Assembly (NCBI GenBank): GCA_021772075.1
Contig: JAETNQ010000003.1
Span: 1-64,000 of the forward strand
Source of the DNA: Lachnospiraceae bacterium
GTDB lineage: Bacteria > Bacillota > Clostridia > Lachnospirales > Lachnospiraceae
Direction: 5' to 3'
DNA length: 64,000 nt
The position numbers and the translations under genes were made by a program. Positions 35,942 through 47,191 of this stretch are shown piece after piece; position 1 is the stretch's first letter, and each line of letters starts with the position of its first letter. Under the pieces are notes generated by a model, which searched no databases, was not told the DNA's origin, and saw only the letters and a program-made list of their open reading frames with translations.

Positions 35942-36553
35942 TTATTTCAACAAATCCAAATTCAAAGATTCCCCGCCATCTCCATCCTCAGCTCCGCCAA
36001 GCAGAAGATCCGCCTCCTGGGGGTGCAGATCCGCCCGGTTCGTCCTGATGACTTCCGCATAACCGTTCAGATTGTTAATAAAGCTTTCATAATGGGATGC
36101 CGTCATATTTACCGTCTGGACAATCAAATTTTCCAGGTTTGCCAGCATTTCATCCGTATATTGGATCGCCGCCGCCCGCATATTATTCGCCTCTATCGTA
36201 GCATTATCCAGAATATCCTGCGCCTGATGGCTGGCCAGCGTCACCACTTCATTTGCCTGCGCATACGCCTGCTGCATGATCTCATGCTCATTGATCAATT
36301 CATTGGTATGCATGGTTGCTTCATTGATCAACGCTTCTGCCTTGGATCTGGCATCGCTTAAGATCGCTTCTTTATTGCTGATGATCTTCTGGTAACGCTT
36401 GATTTCATCCGGAGTCTTCATGCGGAGTTCCCGCAGCAACTCATCGATCTCTTCCTTATTTACGATGATTTTCGTATTGGATAACGCCTGATACTTGCAA
36501 TTTTCAATATACTCTTCGATCTCGTCGATCAACTGTTCAATCCTGCTGCTCAT
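35942..36553 (-). CDS. coiled-coil DivIVA-like/ATPase-like protein
   Basis: Long coiled-coil ORF 203 aa. Confidence 0.55.
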   Translation of the reverse strand: MSSRIEQLIDEIEEYIENCKYQALSNTKIIVNKEEIDELLRELRMKTPDEIKRYQKIISNKEAILSDARSKAEALINEATMHTNELINEHEIMQQAYAQANEVVTLASHQAQDILDNATIEANNMRAAAIQYTDEMLANLENLIVQTVNMTASHYESFINNLNGYAEVIRTNRADLHPQEADLLLGGAEDGDGGESLNLDLLK

Positions 36554-36597
36554 ATAGTAACCTTTCCCATGACTGCCGCTATCACTTTTCTGCAGTA

Positions 36598-37083
36598 TTA
36601 TCCATGTCCGTATTTTTTATAAATCAGCCGCGCCACAAACTCCGGAACGCACATCGTAATATCCCCGTTGAAGCTGGCAATTTCTTTCACGCTGCTGGAA
36701 CTCAAATACGCATATTCCAGACTGGTAGTCAAAAATACAGTATCCAATTCCCCCTTGGAAAGCAGTTTATTTGTCTGGGCGATCTGCAATTCGTATTCAA
36801 AATCGGTAATTGCCCGGAGTCCCCGGATCGCCACATGCACGCCTTTTTCCCTGGCGTAATCAATTAATAAGCCACTGAAGAAATCCACTTTCACATTCGG
36901 AATATCTTTCGTCGCCTCTTCCAATATCTTAACACGTTCTTCCACAGAAAACAATGGAGTCTTTAAATGATTGTTCAACACGCTTACTGTTAATTCGTCA
37001 AAAATATCAGCTGCACGACGAATTACGTCAAGATGCCCATAAGTAACCGGATCAAAACTTCCCGGATAGATTGCAGCTTTCAT
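36598..37083 (-). CDS. coaD: phosphopantetheine adenylyltransferase
   Basis: [19 protein letters not shown]. Confidence 0.95.
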   Translation of the reverse strand: MKAAIYPGSFDPVTYGHLDVIRRAADIFDELTVSVLNNHLKTPLFSVEERVKILEEATKDIPNVKVDFFSGLLIDYAREKGVHVAIRGLRAITDFEYELQIAQTNKLLSKGELDTVFLTTSLEYAYLSSSSVKEIASFNGDITMCVPEFVARLIYKKYGHG

Positions 37084-37643
37084 TCCTTTTCCCATTGCTC
37101 CTTTCGCACAAAGACATGCTTATTCGTCTTATATCTTTTTTCTTTTTCGATCTCATATCCCAGCTCCCTGACAAAGGAAAAATCTTCCGTAAGCTCCGCT
37201 TCTATCACGACCAGCGTTTCCTCTGTCACATAAGGCTTGTCCGCCAGCAAAGCCAGCACTTGCTTCTCATAGCCTTCCCCATAGGGCGGATCCAAAAAAA
37301 TGATATCCGCTTCCTTTTCATGGATAAAAGAAAGAGCTCCGACCACATCCTGCCTCAAAAGCGTCGCCTTTTCCTCCATCTTCGTAAAGGCTATATTATG
37401 CTGGATGCAAGCAAAAGCATTTCTGCTGTTTTCCACAAAATAAGCATGCTTCGCCCCTCTGCTCAAAGCCTCTATGCCTATGCCGCCGCTCCCGCTGAAT
37501 AAATCAATAAATATGCAGTCCGCAAGATAAGGCTGAAGCATATTAAATAAAGTTTCCTTTATCCTGTCCGTAGTCGGCCTGGTGTCCATTCCCCCCGGCG
37601 CCTTCAAAGGAAGGCTTCTTGCCGTCCCTGCAATTACTCTCAT
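37080..37643 (-). CDS. rsmD: 16S rRNA (guanine966-N2)-methyltransferase
   Basis: [28 protein letters not shown]. Confidence 0.92.
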   Translation of the reverse strand: MRVIAGTARSLPLKAPGGMDTRPTTDRIKETLFNMLQPYLADCIFIDLFSGSGGIGIEALSRGAKHAYFVENSRNAFACIQHNIAFTKMEEKATLLRQDVVGALSFIHEKEADIIFLDPPYGEGYEKQVLALLADKPYVTEETLVVIEAELTEDFSFVRELGYEIEKEKRYKTNKHVFVRKEQWEKE

Positions 37644-37757
37644 AATCCTTCTTTTTTATCCTTTCAGCGTTTATCTTTCTATCATCATAATATTTTCTTT
37701 GTTTCCGGTCAATCCTTTTATAAACATTTTATGCCACATAGAATGCCGAAAATATTG

Positions 37758-40004
37758 TCAAAGCCTTGGCTTGACTCCTTTGGTATCTCTTTTTCCGGCT
37801 TTCAGCTTATTCAGTTCGACCTTTTTTCCTTTATACTCAATCAAATGCTCCACGGCATTCTGCGTATAATATACTTCTTCCACGTAATCTTTATCCGCCA
37901 GCTTCATTCCACGGACGCCCACCGCCCCTTTCTTCTTTTCAGGAATCTCCGCGATCGGGAAACGCAGAAAATATCCGCCCGCCGTCCGCAGGACAATATT
38001 AGCCTGTTCCTTTAAAATATTTACAGAAACCACTTCGTCCCCCTCTTGCAGCTTGGTAGCCGCCACCGTCCGCTTCGATACGTCGAATTCCCCGCCGTCT
38101 ACTATTTTCACCATGGAAAATTTTGTGGCAAAAATCACCCGGTACAGATTAAGCTGCGACTGTCCGGTTATAAAAAGTATCGTTTCCTTTTCGGAACTAT
38201 AGTTGCTGACATTATCCAGCGGAATTCCTTTATCCCGGAATTTTCCAAAAGGAAGATCGGTGACCTTGATCGTATGCAGCTGTCCCGTATTGGTAAAAAC
38301 GCAGATCCGCCCTGTATTTTTACAGGAAAATAAAAACTTATTTTCCGCGTCCGCCGCTTCCTTATTCCGCTCATAAGTAGACATATCCACCGTTTTTACA
38401 TAGCCGAAGCGGTCGATCAGGCACATAACTTCCATTTCTTCTATTTTCTTTTCTTCATAGACGGCCTCTTCCCCGTTTTCTACTACCGTCCGCCTGGGTC
38501 TTCCATATTCCTTCTTCATGGCGTCCAGTTCGTTCATGATCACCTGCGCCATGGCCTCCCTGCGTTCCAGGATCTCTTCATAGCGATAAATATTCGCCAT
38601 GGTCTCTTCGTGTTCTTTGATCAGTGCTTCCAGCTCCAGGCCGATCAGCTTATACAACCGCATATCCAATATGGCATTGGCCTGTTTCTCGGTAAACCGC
38701 AACTGGGCGGCCATAATCTTCGATTCTTTTGACTTAAATTTGATGCCGTCCGTCTTTCCTTCCACCAGGCACGTTTTTACCATCGTCCGGTCTTTGCTTC
38801 CCCTCAGGATTTCTATAATCAGGTCGATGACGTTGCATGCCTTGATCAGTCCCTCCTGTACTTCCCTGCGTTCCATTTCTTTTTCCAGAAGAGTCTTATA
38901 TTTTCTGCCCGCCACTTCAAACTGAAAATCAACGTTCGCCTTAATGATCTGCTTTAACCCCATCGTCTCCGGCTTTCCATCGGAAATCGCCAGCATATTG
39001 ACGCCAAAAGTATCCTCCAAGCGCGTTTTTTTATATAGCATATTAATAAAATGATCCACATCCGCATCTTTTTTCAGCTCTATGACAATACGGATTCCCT
39101 CTTTGGAGGACTGGTTGGAAATATCCGCGATATCCTGGGTCTTCTTTGCCTCCGCAAGCCCGGCCACATCGGAAAGAAATTTGCCGATATTAGCGCCGAT
39201 CATGGGGTACGGTATCTCGGTAATCACTACATTGGTCTTTCCGCCTTTCGCTTTCTCGATTTCCACTTTTCCCCGGACTTTTATCTTCCCTGTTCCCGTT
39301 TCATAAATCGAAAGCAGGTCATCCTTATTAATTACGATCCCCCCGGTAGGAAAATCAGGTCCTTTCACATACTTCATCAATTCCTTTGCCGTAATCTCCG
39401 GATTCTTCATATACGCCTTGGCCGCATCAATCACTTCTGATAAATTATGGGGCGGAATACTGGTGGCCATGCCCACCGCAATTCCCTCGGAACCATTGAC
39501 AAGCAGATTGGGGATCTTGGCAGGAAGCACAGAAGGCTCCTTTTCCGTTTCGTCAAAATTAGGGACGAAGTCTACCACATCCTTGTCCAGGTCAGCCAAA
39601 AAAGCCTCCTGTGTCACCTTCTGCAGCCTCGCTTCCGTATAACGCATAGCGGCCGCACCGTCTCCTTCAATATTCCCAAAGTTCCCATGCCCGTCCACAA
39701 GGGGCATTCCCTTTTTAAATTCCTGGGTCATTACCACCAAGGCTTCATAAATGGAGCTGTCGCCGTGGGGATGGTATTTACCCATGGTATCGCCCACAAT
39801 ACGGGCGCTTTTCCGGTAAGGCTTATCATGTCGTATGCCCAGTTCGTGCATATCATACAAAGTCCTCCTCTGTACCGGTTTTAACCCGTCCCTTACATCA
39901 GGGAGAGCCCTCGCAATAATAACGCTCATCGCATAATCGATATAAGATTTCTGCATGACTTCCGAATATTCCGTTTTGATGATCCTGCTGCCATCCATAA
40001 TCAC
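37758..40004 (-). CDS. parC: DNA topoisomerase IV / gyrase subunit A
   Basis: SYIDYAMSVIIARALPDVRDGLKPVQRR. Confidence 0.88.
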   Translation of the reverse strand: MIMDGSRIIKTEYSEVMQKSYIDYAMSVIIARALPDVRDGLKPVQRRTLYDMHELGIRHDKPYRKSARIVGDTMGKYHPHGDSSIYEALVVMTQEFKKGMPLVDGHGNFGNIEGDGAAAMRYTEARLQKVTQEAFLADLDKDVVDFVPNFDETEKEPSVLPAKIPNLLVNGSEGIAVGMATSIPPHNLSEVIDAAKAYMKNPEITAKELMKYVKGPDFPTGGIVINKDDLLSIYETGTGKIKVRGKVEIEKAKGGKTNVVITEIPYPMIGANIGKFLSDVAGLAEAKKTQDIADISNQSSKEGIRIVIELKKDADVDHFINMLYKKTRLEDTFGVNMLAISDGKPETMGLKQIIKANVDFQFEVAGRKYKTLLEKEMERREVQEGLIKACNVIDLIIEILRGSKDRTMVKTCLVEGKTDGIKFKSKESKIMAAQLRFTEKQANAILDMRLYKLIGLELEALIKEHEETMANIYRYEEILERREAMAQVIMNELDAMKKEYGRPRRTVVENGEEAVYEEKKIEEMEVMCLIDRFGYVKTVDMSTYERNKEAADAENKFLFSCKNTGRICVFTNTGQLHTIKVTDLPFGKFRDKGIPLDNVSNYSSEKETILFITGQSQLNLYRVIFATKFSMVKIVDGGEFDVSKRTVAATKLQEGDEVVSVNILKEQANIVLRTAGGYFLRFPIAEIPEKKKGAVGVRGMKLADKDYVEEVYYTQNAVEHLIEYKGKKVELNKLKAGKRDTKGVKPRL

Positions 40005-40028
40005 TCATTCCTCCCGGCTTGCTATTTC

Positions 40029-41960
40029 TTATACATCCAGCTCCGCATCCTTTGCATGTTCATAAATAAACGCTTTTCTCGGCGGAACATCCGTCCCCAT
40101 CAGCATTTCCGTCACTTCGGAAGCCATGCGGCCGTCTTCGATCTCCACCTGTTTCAGAAGCCTTGTCTCCGGGTTCAGCGTCGTTTCCCACAACTGCCCG
40201 GCATCCATTTCCCCGAGTCCCTTATAACGCTGCAGCGTAAAAGGCCCCTTATGGCGCTTTCGGTATTTTTCCAGCGCCTTATCGTCATATAAATATTCTT
40301 CCGCCCCTTTCGCCGGCATCGCCTTGTACAAAGGGGGCATGGCAAGATATACATGCCCTTCATAAATAAGTTCCGGCATAAAACGATAGAATAAGGTGAG
40401 CAAAAGTGTGGAAATATGCGCTCCGTCTACATCCGCATCTGCCATAATAATAATTTTATCATACCGCAGTTTGGAAATATCAAAGTCGTTCCCATAGCCC
40501 TCGGAAAAACCACAGCCAAAAGCATTGATCATTGTTTTGATCTCCGCATTTGCAAGGACTTTGTCAATACTTGCTTTTTCTACGTTCAAAATCTTGCCCC
40601 GAATAGGCAAAATCGCCTGAAATGCACGATTTCTTGCAGTTTTTGCGCTTCCTCCCGCAGAATCGCCTTCCACGATAAAGATTTCGCATTTAGACGCGTC
40701 CCGGGATTCGCAGTTCGCCAGTTTCCCATTGGAGTCAAAGGAAAACTTCTGCTTTGCGAGCATATTCGTCTTCGCTTTCTCCTCCGTCTTCCGTATCTTG
40801 GCCGCTTTTTCCGCACAGCCGATCACCGCCTTTAAAATCTCCAGATTGCGGTCGAAATAACGGACGATTTCTTCCCCCGTCACCTTGCTGACCACCTTCG
40901 CCGCATCCTGGTTGTCCAGCTTCGTCTTCGTTTGTCCTTCAAACCGGGGATCCGGATGTTTGATAGACACAACCGCCGTCATTCCGTTGCGCACGTCGGC
41001 TCCTGTAAAATTAACGTCTTTTTCTTTCAGGATATTCAGTTCCCTGGCATATGTATTAATCACATTGGTGAACATGGTCTTAAACCCTGTCAGATGGGTT
41101 CCGCCTTCCGCATTATAGATATTATTGCAGAAGCCCAGCACATTTTCATGGAATTCATTCACGTACTGGAAAGCGACCTCCACAGAAATATTCTCATTTT
41201 CCCCTTTATAATAGATAACATCATGCACCGTCTCTTTGGATTTGTTCATATCTTTGACAAATCCGGTAATACCCTCCGGCTCCTTATACTCGACCTGTTC
41301 CGCCGGAGTTTTTCTCTTATCCTCATAAATAATCGTAAGCGTAGGATTTAAATATGCCGTCTCATGCAGACGGCTTTTCACTTCGTCTTCCTTGAAACGC
41401 GTCCTGTCAAAAATAGTATCGTCGGGAAGAAAATTCACCTTCGTCCCCGTTTCCCTCGTTTTTCCGATGACTGGCAGCAGCCCGTCCTTCAGTTCAATAA
41501 CAGGATTGCCCTTTTCGTATTTATCTTCATAAATAAAACCGCCGTTCTTAACCTGTACCGTCAAATATGCGGAAAGCGCGTTTACCACGGAAGAACCCAC
41601 TCCGTGGAGCCCTCCGCTCGTCTTATAAGAAGAATTATCGAACTTCCCGCCGGCATGCAGCGTGGTAAATACGAGCCGTTCCGCGCTGATCCCTTTTTCA
41701 TGCATCCCCACCGGAATTCCCCTGCCGTTATCTTCTACCGTCGCCGAACCGTCCGCCTCCAATGTGACTTTTATCTTATCGCAATACCCTGCCAGATGCT
41801 CGTCCACGGCATTATCTACAATTTCGTATATGAGATGGTTCAAGCCTTTGTAAGAAACGCTGCCAATATACATTCCGGGTCTTTTCCTGACCGCTTCCAA
41901 CCCTTCCAGAACCGTTATTTTCGAAGCGTCATAGGTATCCGCTTTCGCCATGATTTCCAC
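40029..41960 (-). CDS. parE: DNA topoisomerase IV / gyrase subunit B
   Basis: GLEAVRKRPGMYIGS, EGDSAGGSAKTARNR. Confidence 0.88.
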   Translation of the reverse strand: MEIMAKADTYDASKITVLEGLEAVRKRPGMYIGSVSYKGLNHLIYEIVDNAVDEHLAGYCDKIKVTLEADGSATVEDNGRGIPVGMHEKGISAERLVFTTLHAGGKFDNSSYKTSGGLHGVGSSVVNALSAYLTVQVKNGGFIYEDKYEKGNPVIELKDGLLPVIGKTRETGTKVNFLPDDTIFDRTRFKEDEVKSRLHETAYLNPTLTIIYEDKRKTPAEQVEYKEPEGITGFVKDMNKSKETVHDVIYYKGENENISVEVAFQYVNEFHENVLGFCNNIYNAEGGTHLTGFKTMFTNVINTYARELNILKEKDVNFTGADVRNGMTAVVSIKHPDPRFEGQTKTKLDNQDAAKVVSKVTGEEIVRYFDRNLEILKAVIGCAEKAAKIRKTEEKAKTNMLAKQKFSFDSNGKLANCESRDASKCEIFIVEGDSAGGSAKTARNRAFQAILPIRGKILNVEKASIDKVLANAEIKTMINAFGCGFSEGYGNDFDISKLRYDKIIIMADADVDGAHISTLLLTLFYRFMPELIYEGHVYLAMPPLYKAMPAKGAEEYLYDDKALEKYRKRHKGPFTLQRYKGLGEMDAGQLWETTLNPETRLLKQVEIEDGRMASEVTEMLMGTDVPPRKAFIYEHAKDAELDV

Positions 41961-42041
41961 CCTTTCCTATCGTTATCCAAAAATTCATTTTGTAGTATAG
42001 CATATATCCTTTGGAAATAAAAGGGGAAAAAAGAAGCGGCA

Positions 42042-42354
42042 CATCATAGCGTGCCGGAAATAGGATAAGGCTGTGGCAGCCGGGGAAGGGGCAGTCGGGG
42101 ATGGATTTTTCTGTTGGAGCTTCCAATCAAATTTCACTAATGAAATGGATACACAATACCAAACCGATCAGGTCGGAAGCAACGGGCATCGTGCCCTATG
42201 CTTCCTAAAATTGCCATCCATGGCAATTTTCCCCTAGGTTTTCATCATTTCATAAGTGACATTGCTGATTGTATGCAACAACAGAAAAATCCATCCCCGA
42301 CTGCCCCTTCCCCGGCTGCCACAGCCTTATCCTATTCCCGCGCGCGCTATGATG
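42042..42354. mobile_element. MITE-like palindromic element (75-bp inverted repeats)
   Basis: 58-bp perfect arms 42059-42116 / 42279-42336, imperfect extension to 42042 / 42354, internal hairpins. Confidence 0.75.
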
Positions 42355-42404
42355 CTTGCAAAAAACACAGCTTCTGCAAAACCCGCTGGCGGCGGCTCTG
42401 TTTT

Positions 42405-43265
42405 TTATATTTTTTTGCAGCAGGCGATCGCCAGCGCTCCCGGGCCGATATGGCAGGAAACGCTTAAGGAGAGGGGATCTGTATGGATGTCAAAACCCGG
42501 AAATACTTCCAGCAGTTCTTCCTTCAATACCTCTGCCGCTTCCTGGTTATGGCTATGGGCGATCTGCAGCCATATATTGTCTTTATCCGCCCCTCCAAAA
42601 CGATTGATCATATCGTTTTTAATAGCATTGGTCATAATTGTCTTTCCTTGGTTCGTGGTTCTTGCTTTTGCAAAAGCATCCAATTTATCGCCTTGTATCT
42701 GCAAGACCGGCTTCAGCCTTAACAGCGTTCCAAGCGCAGCGGCGGCAGGAGTGATTCTTCCGCCTTTTTTGAGATAATAAAGCGTATCCAACATAATATA
42801 AATACTGGAATTGAATTTATCCGCTTCTAAGAATTCCTTGATCTCTTCCGCGTTCTTTCCGCTTTCCGCCAGCTTGAGCGCGTCCAGCGCGGACTGCCTT
42901 TGGGTAACGGATATCCGCTGGTTGTTTACTACCTGTACCTTTCCGCCATAATCCCGGGAGAGCATGACCGCGCTCTGGCAGGATCCCGATAAGCCGCTGC
43001 TCATGGGAATATGCACGATTTCATCATATTCTTTCAGCACATCATCCCACAAATTCATCACTGACTCAGGGGACGGCTGGCTCGTCACCACATTGTCCCC
43101 TCTCGCCAGCATTTCATAAAATTCATCCTGCGTCAGGTTAATATCTTCAAAATAAGTCTCTTCATTCACCATAAAAGGCATAGGAAGCACATATATCCCC
43201 AGCTCCTTCGCCTGATTCTGCGTAATTCCGCTGTTACTGTCCGTTACGATCGCAATCTTTGCCAC
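42405..43265 (-). CDS. DegV family fatty-acid-binding protein
   Basis: IAIVTDSNSGI...HIPMSSGLSGS. Confidence 0.93.
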   Translation of the reverse strand: MAKIAIVTDSNSGITQNQAKELGIYVLPMPFMVNEETYFEDINLTQDEFYEMLARGDNVVTSQPSPESVMNLWDDVLKEYDEIVHIPMSSGLSGSCQSAVMLSRDYGGKVQVVNNQRISVTQRQSALDALKLAESGKNAEEIKEFLEADKFNSSIYIMLDTLYYLKKGGRITPAAAALGTLLRLKPVLQIQGDKLDAFAKARTTNQGKTIMTNAIKNDMINRFGGADKDNIWLQIAHSHNQEAAEVLKEELLEVFPGFDIHTDPLSLSVSCHIGPGALAIACCKKI

Positions 43266-43363
43266 TATTCCGTACCGTACTGCATCCGCAGCACTTCTCC
43301 TTTCCGCCAGTCTTATCCCTTATCCAATCCGGCCAAATATCGCCGTTATCCATTATCTTACCG

Positions 43364-45433
43364 TCAGATTGTCCGAAAGTCAATCGAATTCCATAGATTT
43401 TCCATATACTTTCCAAGCAGGGCATGCTCCGGTTTTTCCAGCCCTTCATCCTCCGCCAGCACCCTGCCCGCATATTCTCCTGCCATTTTCAGCAAATCCG
43501 CATCCTGGTAAATATCCCCGATCTTAAAATCCATCAGCCCGCTCTGCCGTATTCCGAACAAATCCCCCGGCCCGCGCATTTTCAAATCTTCTTCTGCAAT
43601 ATAAAATCCATCGTTGGAACGATTCAATATCTCCAGCCTGTCAAAACTTTCTTTTTTTCCGGATCCGTTGATAAAAATACAGTAGGACTGGCTCTCCCCC
43701 CTGCCGACCCGCCCCCGGAGCTGATGGAGCTGCGCCAAGCCGAACCGTTCCGCATTTTCCACCATCATCACCGTAGCGTTTGGAACATTGATCCCCACCT
43801 CGATCACCGTAGTAGAAACAAGTACGTCAATATTACGGGCTCCATATTCCTCCATAATTTTATTCTTATCCGCAGGACGCATCTTCCCATGCAGGCAAGC
43901 CACCTGTATTTCCGCCGGCAGCGCGCTTTTTAACTTTTCCGTATAGGAAACCGCGTTTTCCACTCCTTCCATTTCCCCTTCTTCCACCATCGGGCATATC
44001 ACATAGACCTGGTGTCCCATCCGCACTTCCTTTTCGATAAAACGGTACGCCTTATCCCTATATTCCGTTCCCACCACGCAGTTTTTGATGGGCAGCCTGT
44101 TGGCGGGCAGTTCATCCACAATCGAGATATCCAGATCCCCATAAAGAATAAGCGCCAATGTTCTCGGAATCGGCGTCGCGCTCATGACCATCACATGCAC
44201 GCCCTCGCCCTTTCCGGCCAGCCTCTCTCTCTGCCTTACGCCGAACCGGTGCTGTTCATCTGTCACTACCAGCGCCAGGTTTTTATACTCCGCCTTTTCC
44301 TGTATCAAGGCATGGGTTCCGATCACCACATTAGCCCTTCCGCTTTTTATTTCCTCATAAGCCTCCCGCTTTTCCTTTGTTGTCATAGATCCCGTTAAAA
44401 GTACCGGGCAAAAGGGAAGACGGTATTTGTCCGTCAGCTCCTTCATTGCCTCATAATGCTGCAAGGCCAATACTTCTGTCGGCGCCATCATCGCTCCCTG
44501 ACAGCCGTTTGACACGCACATCAGCAGCGCAAGAAAGGCAAGGATCGTCTTTCCCGACCCCACATCGCCCTGAACCAGGCGGTTCATAACCTTGTTCCCT
44601 GTAAGATCTTTCTTTATTTCCTCCCATGTCCTAAGCTGCGCCGCTGTCAGAGAATAGGGAAGGGACTCTATCAGCCTTCCCGTCTGCGCCGTCTCTATCA
44701 TGGGATAACCGCTTTTCATCTCCTCATTATGATCTTTGCATTTTCTCAGCGCTATCAAAAAAAGGAAAAATTCATCAAAAGCCAGCCTCTTTCTCGCTGC
44801 CAGCATCGTTTCGTAATCCGCAGGAAAATGAATCGCTTCCACCGCCTGCCGGTATGTCATAAAGCGCTGTTCTTCCCTGATCCATGCAGGCAAAGGATCC
44901 TCCTTCCAATCCAAAAATGCTAACGCCTGTTTGACCGCCTTTGTCACCATATGGTTCGTCAATCCGGCCGTCAGCGGATATTTGGGCTGCAGCACGCCGG
45001 TCAGCCGGGCATACTCCTCCGGCCTGTAAATCTTCGCCTGTTCCATCACCAGCTTCCCGTTTTTCTCCTGCAAAATCCCCCGGAATATATAAAAACTTCC
45101 CTTTTTCAATATATTTTTTACATAAGGCATATTAAAATAAGTCATAAAAATCTGCCCGGTCCCATCCTTGATAACAAAGTTGGCCACTGTCAGATTCCGC
45201 ACCTTTTTTGATGCTATATTCCCCGCCAGGCAAGCCCTCACCGCACAAAGTTCTCCAGGAACAACATCGCTGACAGAAAGCGGAGCGGAAAACATCTCAT
45301 AGTCCCTCGGATAATTTTGAAGCAGCTCCCCGATATTTTTCACATTCAACTTATAAAACAACCGGGCGGTCTTTTCCCCCACTCCTTTAATCTGAATAAT
45401 ATCCGTACGCTCATCTATAGTTTTTGCATCCAT
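43364..45433 (-). CDS. recG: ATP-dependent DNA helicase RecG
   Basis: VQGDVGSGKTILA, DEQHRFGV, QLRGRVGRG; start set at MDAKTIDERTD. Confidence 0.93.
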   Translation of the reverse strand: MDAKTIDERTDIIQIKGVGEKTARLFYKLNVKNIGELLQNYPRDYEMFSAPLSVSDVVPGELCAVRACLAGNIASKKVRNLTVANFVIKDGTGQIFMTYFNMPYVKNILKKGSFYIFRGILQEKNGKLVMEQAKIYRPEEYARLTGVLQPKYPLTAGLTNHMVTKAVKQALAFLDWKEDPLPAWIREEQRFMTYRQAVEAIHFPADYETMLAARKRLAFDEFFLFLIALRKCKDHNEEMKSGYPMIETAQTGRLIESLPYSLTAAQLRTWEEIKKDLTGNKVMNRLVQGDVGSGKTILAFLALLMCVSNGCQGAMMAPTEVLALQHYEAMKELTDKYRLPFCPVLLTGSMTTKEKREAYEEIKSGRANVVIGTHALIQEKAEYKNLALVVTDEQHRFGVRQRERLAGKGEGVHVMVMSATPIPRTLALILYGDLDISIVDELPANRLPIKNCVVGTEYRDKAYRFIEKEVRMGHQVYVICPMVEEGEMEGVENAVSYTEKLKSALPAEIQVACLHGKMRPADKNKIMEEYGARNIDVLVSTTVIEVGINVPNATVMMVENAERFGLAQLHQLRGRVGRGESQSYCIFINGSGKKESFDRLEILNRSNDGFYIAEEDLKMRGPGDLFGIRQSGLMDFKIGDIYQDADLLKMAGEYAGRVLAEDEGLEKPEHALLGKYMENLWNSIDFRTI

Positions 45434-45512
45434 TTCTTCTTTCCCTGAAATTTCAAATATTGATAGGAAAAAAGGACGGCTCCCCGTCCTTCTCCTCTTA
45501 ACGCATGATCCT

Positions 45513-47177
45513 TTATTCCGCCGAAACAATATAATAGTAAATCGGCTGTCCTCCATATTGCAGTTCCACGTCGCACCTCGGATATCTTGCTTCCACTTTT
45601 TCTTTTAATTCCCCTGCCGTCTCCTCCGAAACTTCAGAACCATAATAGATACTGATCAGTTCCTTATCTTCTTCCATCATATCCTCTATCATCCGGAAGG
45701 TCACCTCCATCATATCCGTGCCGTTGGATAAAATGCCGCTGTCGCCGATTCCCATATAATCGCCCTGCTTAATCTCCTTATCGTCGATCACGGTATCCCT
45801 TACCGCATATGTCACCTGTCCGGTAAGAACCGATTTGATCTCCTCCGCCATGGTGTCCGCATTCTCCTCCACAGACAGTTCGGGCACATAATTAATGACT
45901 GCCGTAATTCCCTGAGGCACCGTCTTGGTCGGTATCACAATGACTTTCTTATCTTCTGCCATATGGGATGCCTGATCCGCAGCCAGGATAATATTCTTAT
46001 TATTAGGAAGAATATACACCGTATCCGCGTTCACCTTTTCCACGGCATCCAGCATATCCGCCGTGCTGGGGTTCATCGTCTGTCCGCCTTCGATAATATA
46101 ATCCACGCCAAGCCCTTTGAAGATCTCCTGGATTCCGTCTCCTGCGGAAACAGCGATAAAGCCTACTTCCTTTTTCGGCGCTTTTTCTGTTTCCTTTGCC
46201 TCTTCTTTCTGCTTTTCCGCCATCTTAAATAGTTTTTCCTGATGCTCCAGCCTCATATTATCAATCTTCATATTGGAAAGAGCGCCATATTTCAATGCCT
46301 TTTGAATCGCCATACCAGGGTCGTTGGTATGTACATGCACCTTGACCACATCCTCATCCGCAACGACTACAATGGAATCACCGATCGATTCCAGATACGC
46401 CTTGAAATCCATCTCCTGCTTGATGTTGAAATTCCTGCTCAGCATAATGATAAACTCTGTGCAATAACCGAATTTAATGTCCGCCTGAGCCTGTGCATCC
46501 ATATTTGCCGATGCTGCGGACGGCGATGTTTTCATGTCGGAAAGCTTAAAATCAATTTCCTTTCCAAGAAAAGCTTCATAAGCGCCTTTCAGCACCTGCA
46601 TCAGTCCCTGTCCGCCGGAATCCACCACTCCTGCCTGTTTCAGCACGGGAAGAAGATCCGGCGTCCTCTCCAGCACCTCATCCGCATGCTTTATAATTTC
46701 TTCAAAAAAAACGGTCAGATCCTCTTCTCCTCGATCAGCCAATTCCCTGGCTTTCTGGGCGCCGCCTTTGGCAACGGTCAGAATCGTGCCTTCCTTAGGC
46801 TTCATAACAGCCTTATAAGCAGTTTCCACCGCTTTATCAAAAGCATCGGCCAAAATCTTTGCATCCAGTTTTTCGTAATCCCTTACCCCTTTGGTAAACC
46901 CCCGGAAAAGCTGGGATAAAATAACGCCTGAATTCCCCCTTGCCCCGCGCAGGGAACCGGAAGATATCGCCTTGCATAACACGGTCATATCCGGTTTGTC
47001 CATAGCCGACACTTCCTTTGCCGCCGCCATAATCGTTAAGGTCATATTCGTTCCGGTATCGCCGTCTGGAACGGGAAATACATTCAGTTCATTGATCCAC
47101 TCTTTTTTCTCTTCCAAATTTTTTGCGCCAGCTAAAAACATCTTAGAAAGCATCTTCGCATCGATTGTCTTAACCAC
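45513..47177 (-). CDS. DAK2 domain / DegV-associated kinase-like protein (YloV/FakA-like)
   Basis: ELNVFPVPDGDTGTNMTLTI, RGARGNSGVILSQ. Confidence 0.9.
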   Translation of the reverse strand: MVKTIDAKMLSKMFLAGAKNLEEKKEWINELNVFPVPDGDTGTNMTLTIMAAAKEVSAMDKPDMTVLCKAISSGSLRGARGNSGVILSQLFRGFTKGVRDYEKLDAKILADAFDKAVETAYKAVMKPKEGTILTVAKGGAQKARELADRGEEDLTVFFEEIIKHADEVLERTPDLLPVLKQAGVVDSGGQGLMQVLKGAYEAFLGKEIDFKLSDMKTSPSAASANMDAQAQADIKFGYCTEFIIMLSRNFNIKQEMDFKAYLESIGDSIVVVADEDVVKVHVHTNDPGMAIQKALKYGALSNMKIDNMRLEHQEKLFKMAEKQKEEAKETEKAPKKEVGFIAVSAGDGIQEIFKGLGVDYIIEGGQTMNPSTADMLDAVEKVNADTVYILPNNKNIILAADQASHMAEDKKVIVIPTKTVPQGITAVINYVPELSVEENADTMAEEIKSVLTGQVTYAVRDTVIDDKEIKQGDYMGIGDSGILSNGTDMMEVTFRMIEDMMEEDKELISIYYGSEVSEETAGELKEKVEARYPRCDVELQYGGQPIYYYIVSAE

Positions 47178-47191
47178 AACAAATTTCCTCC

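Noticed and set aside
42355-42420. Additional inverted repeat next to the MITE-like element as part of it
   Set aside because: AACACAG...CTGTTTTTT looks like the degV terminator region, not a continuation of the arms.
45434-45556. N-terminal extension of RecG ORF
   Set aside because: Overlaps the DAK2 gene; recognised RecG start is MDAKTIDERTD.
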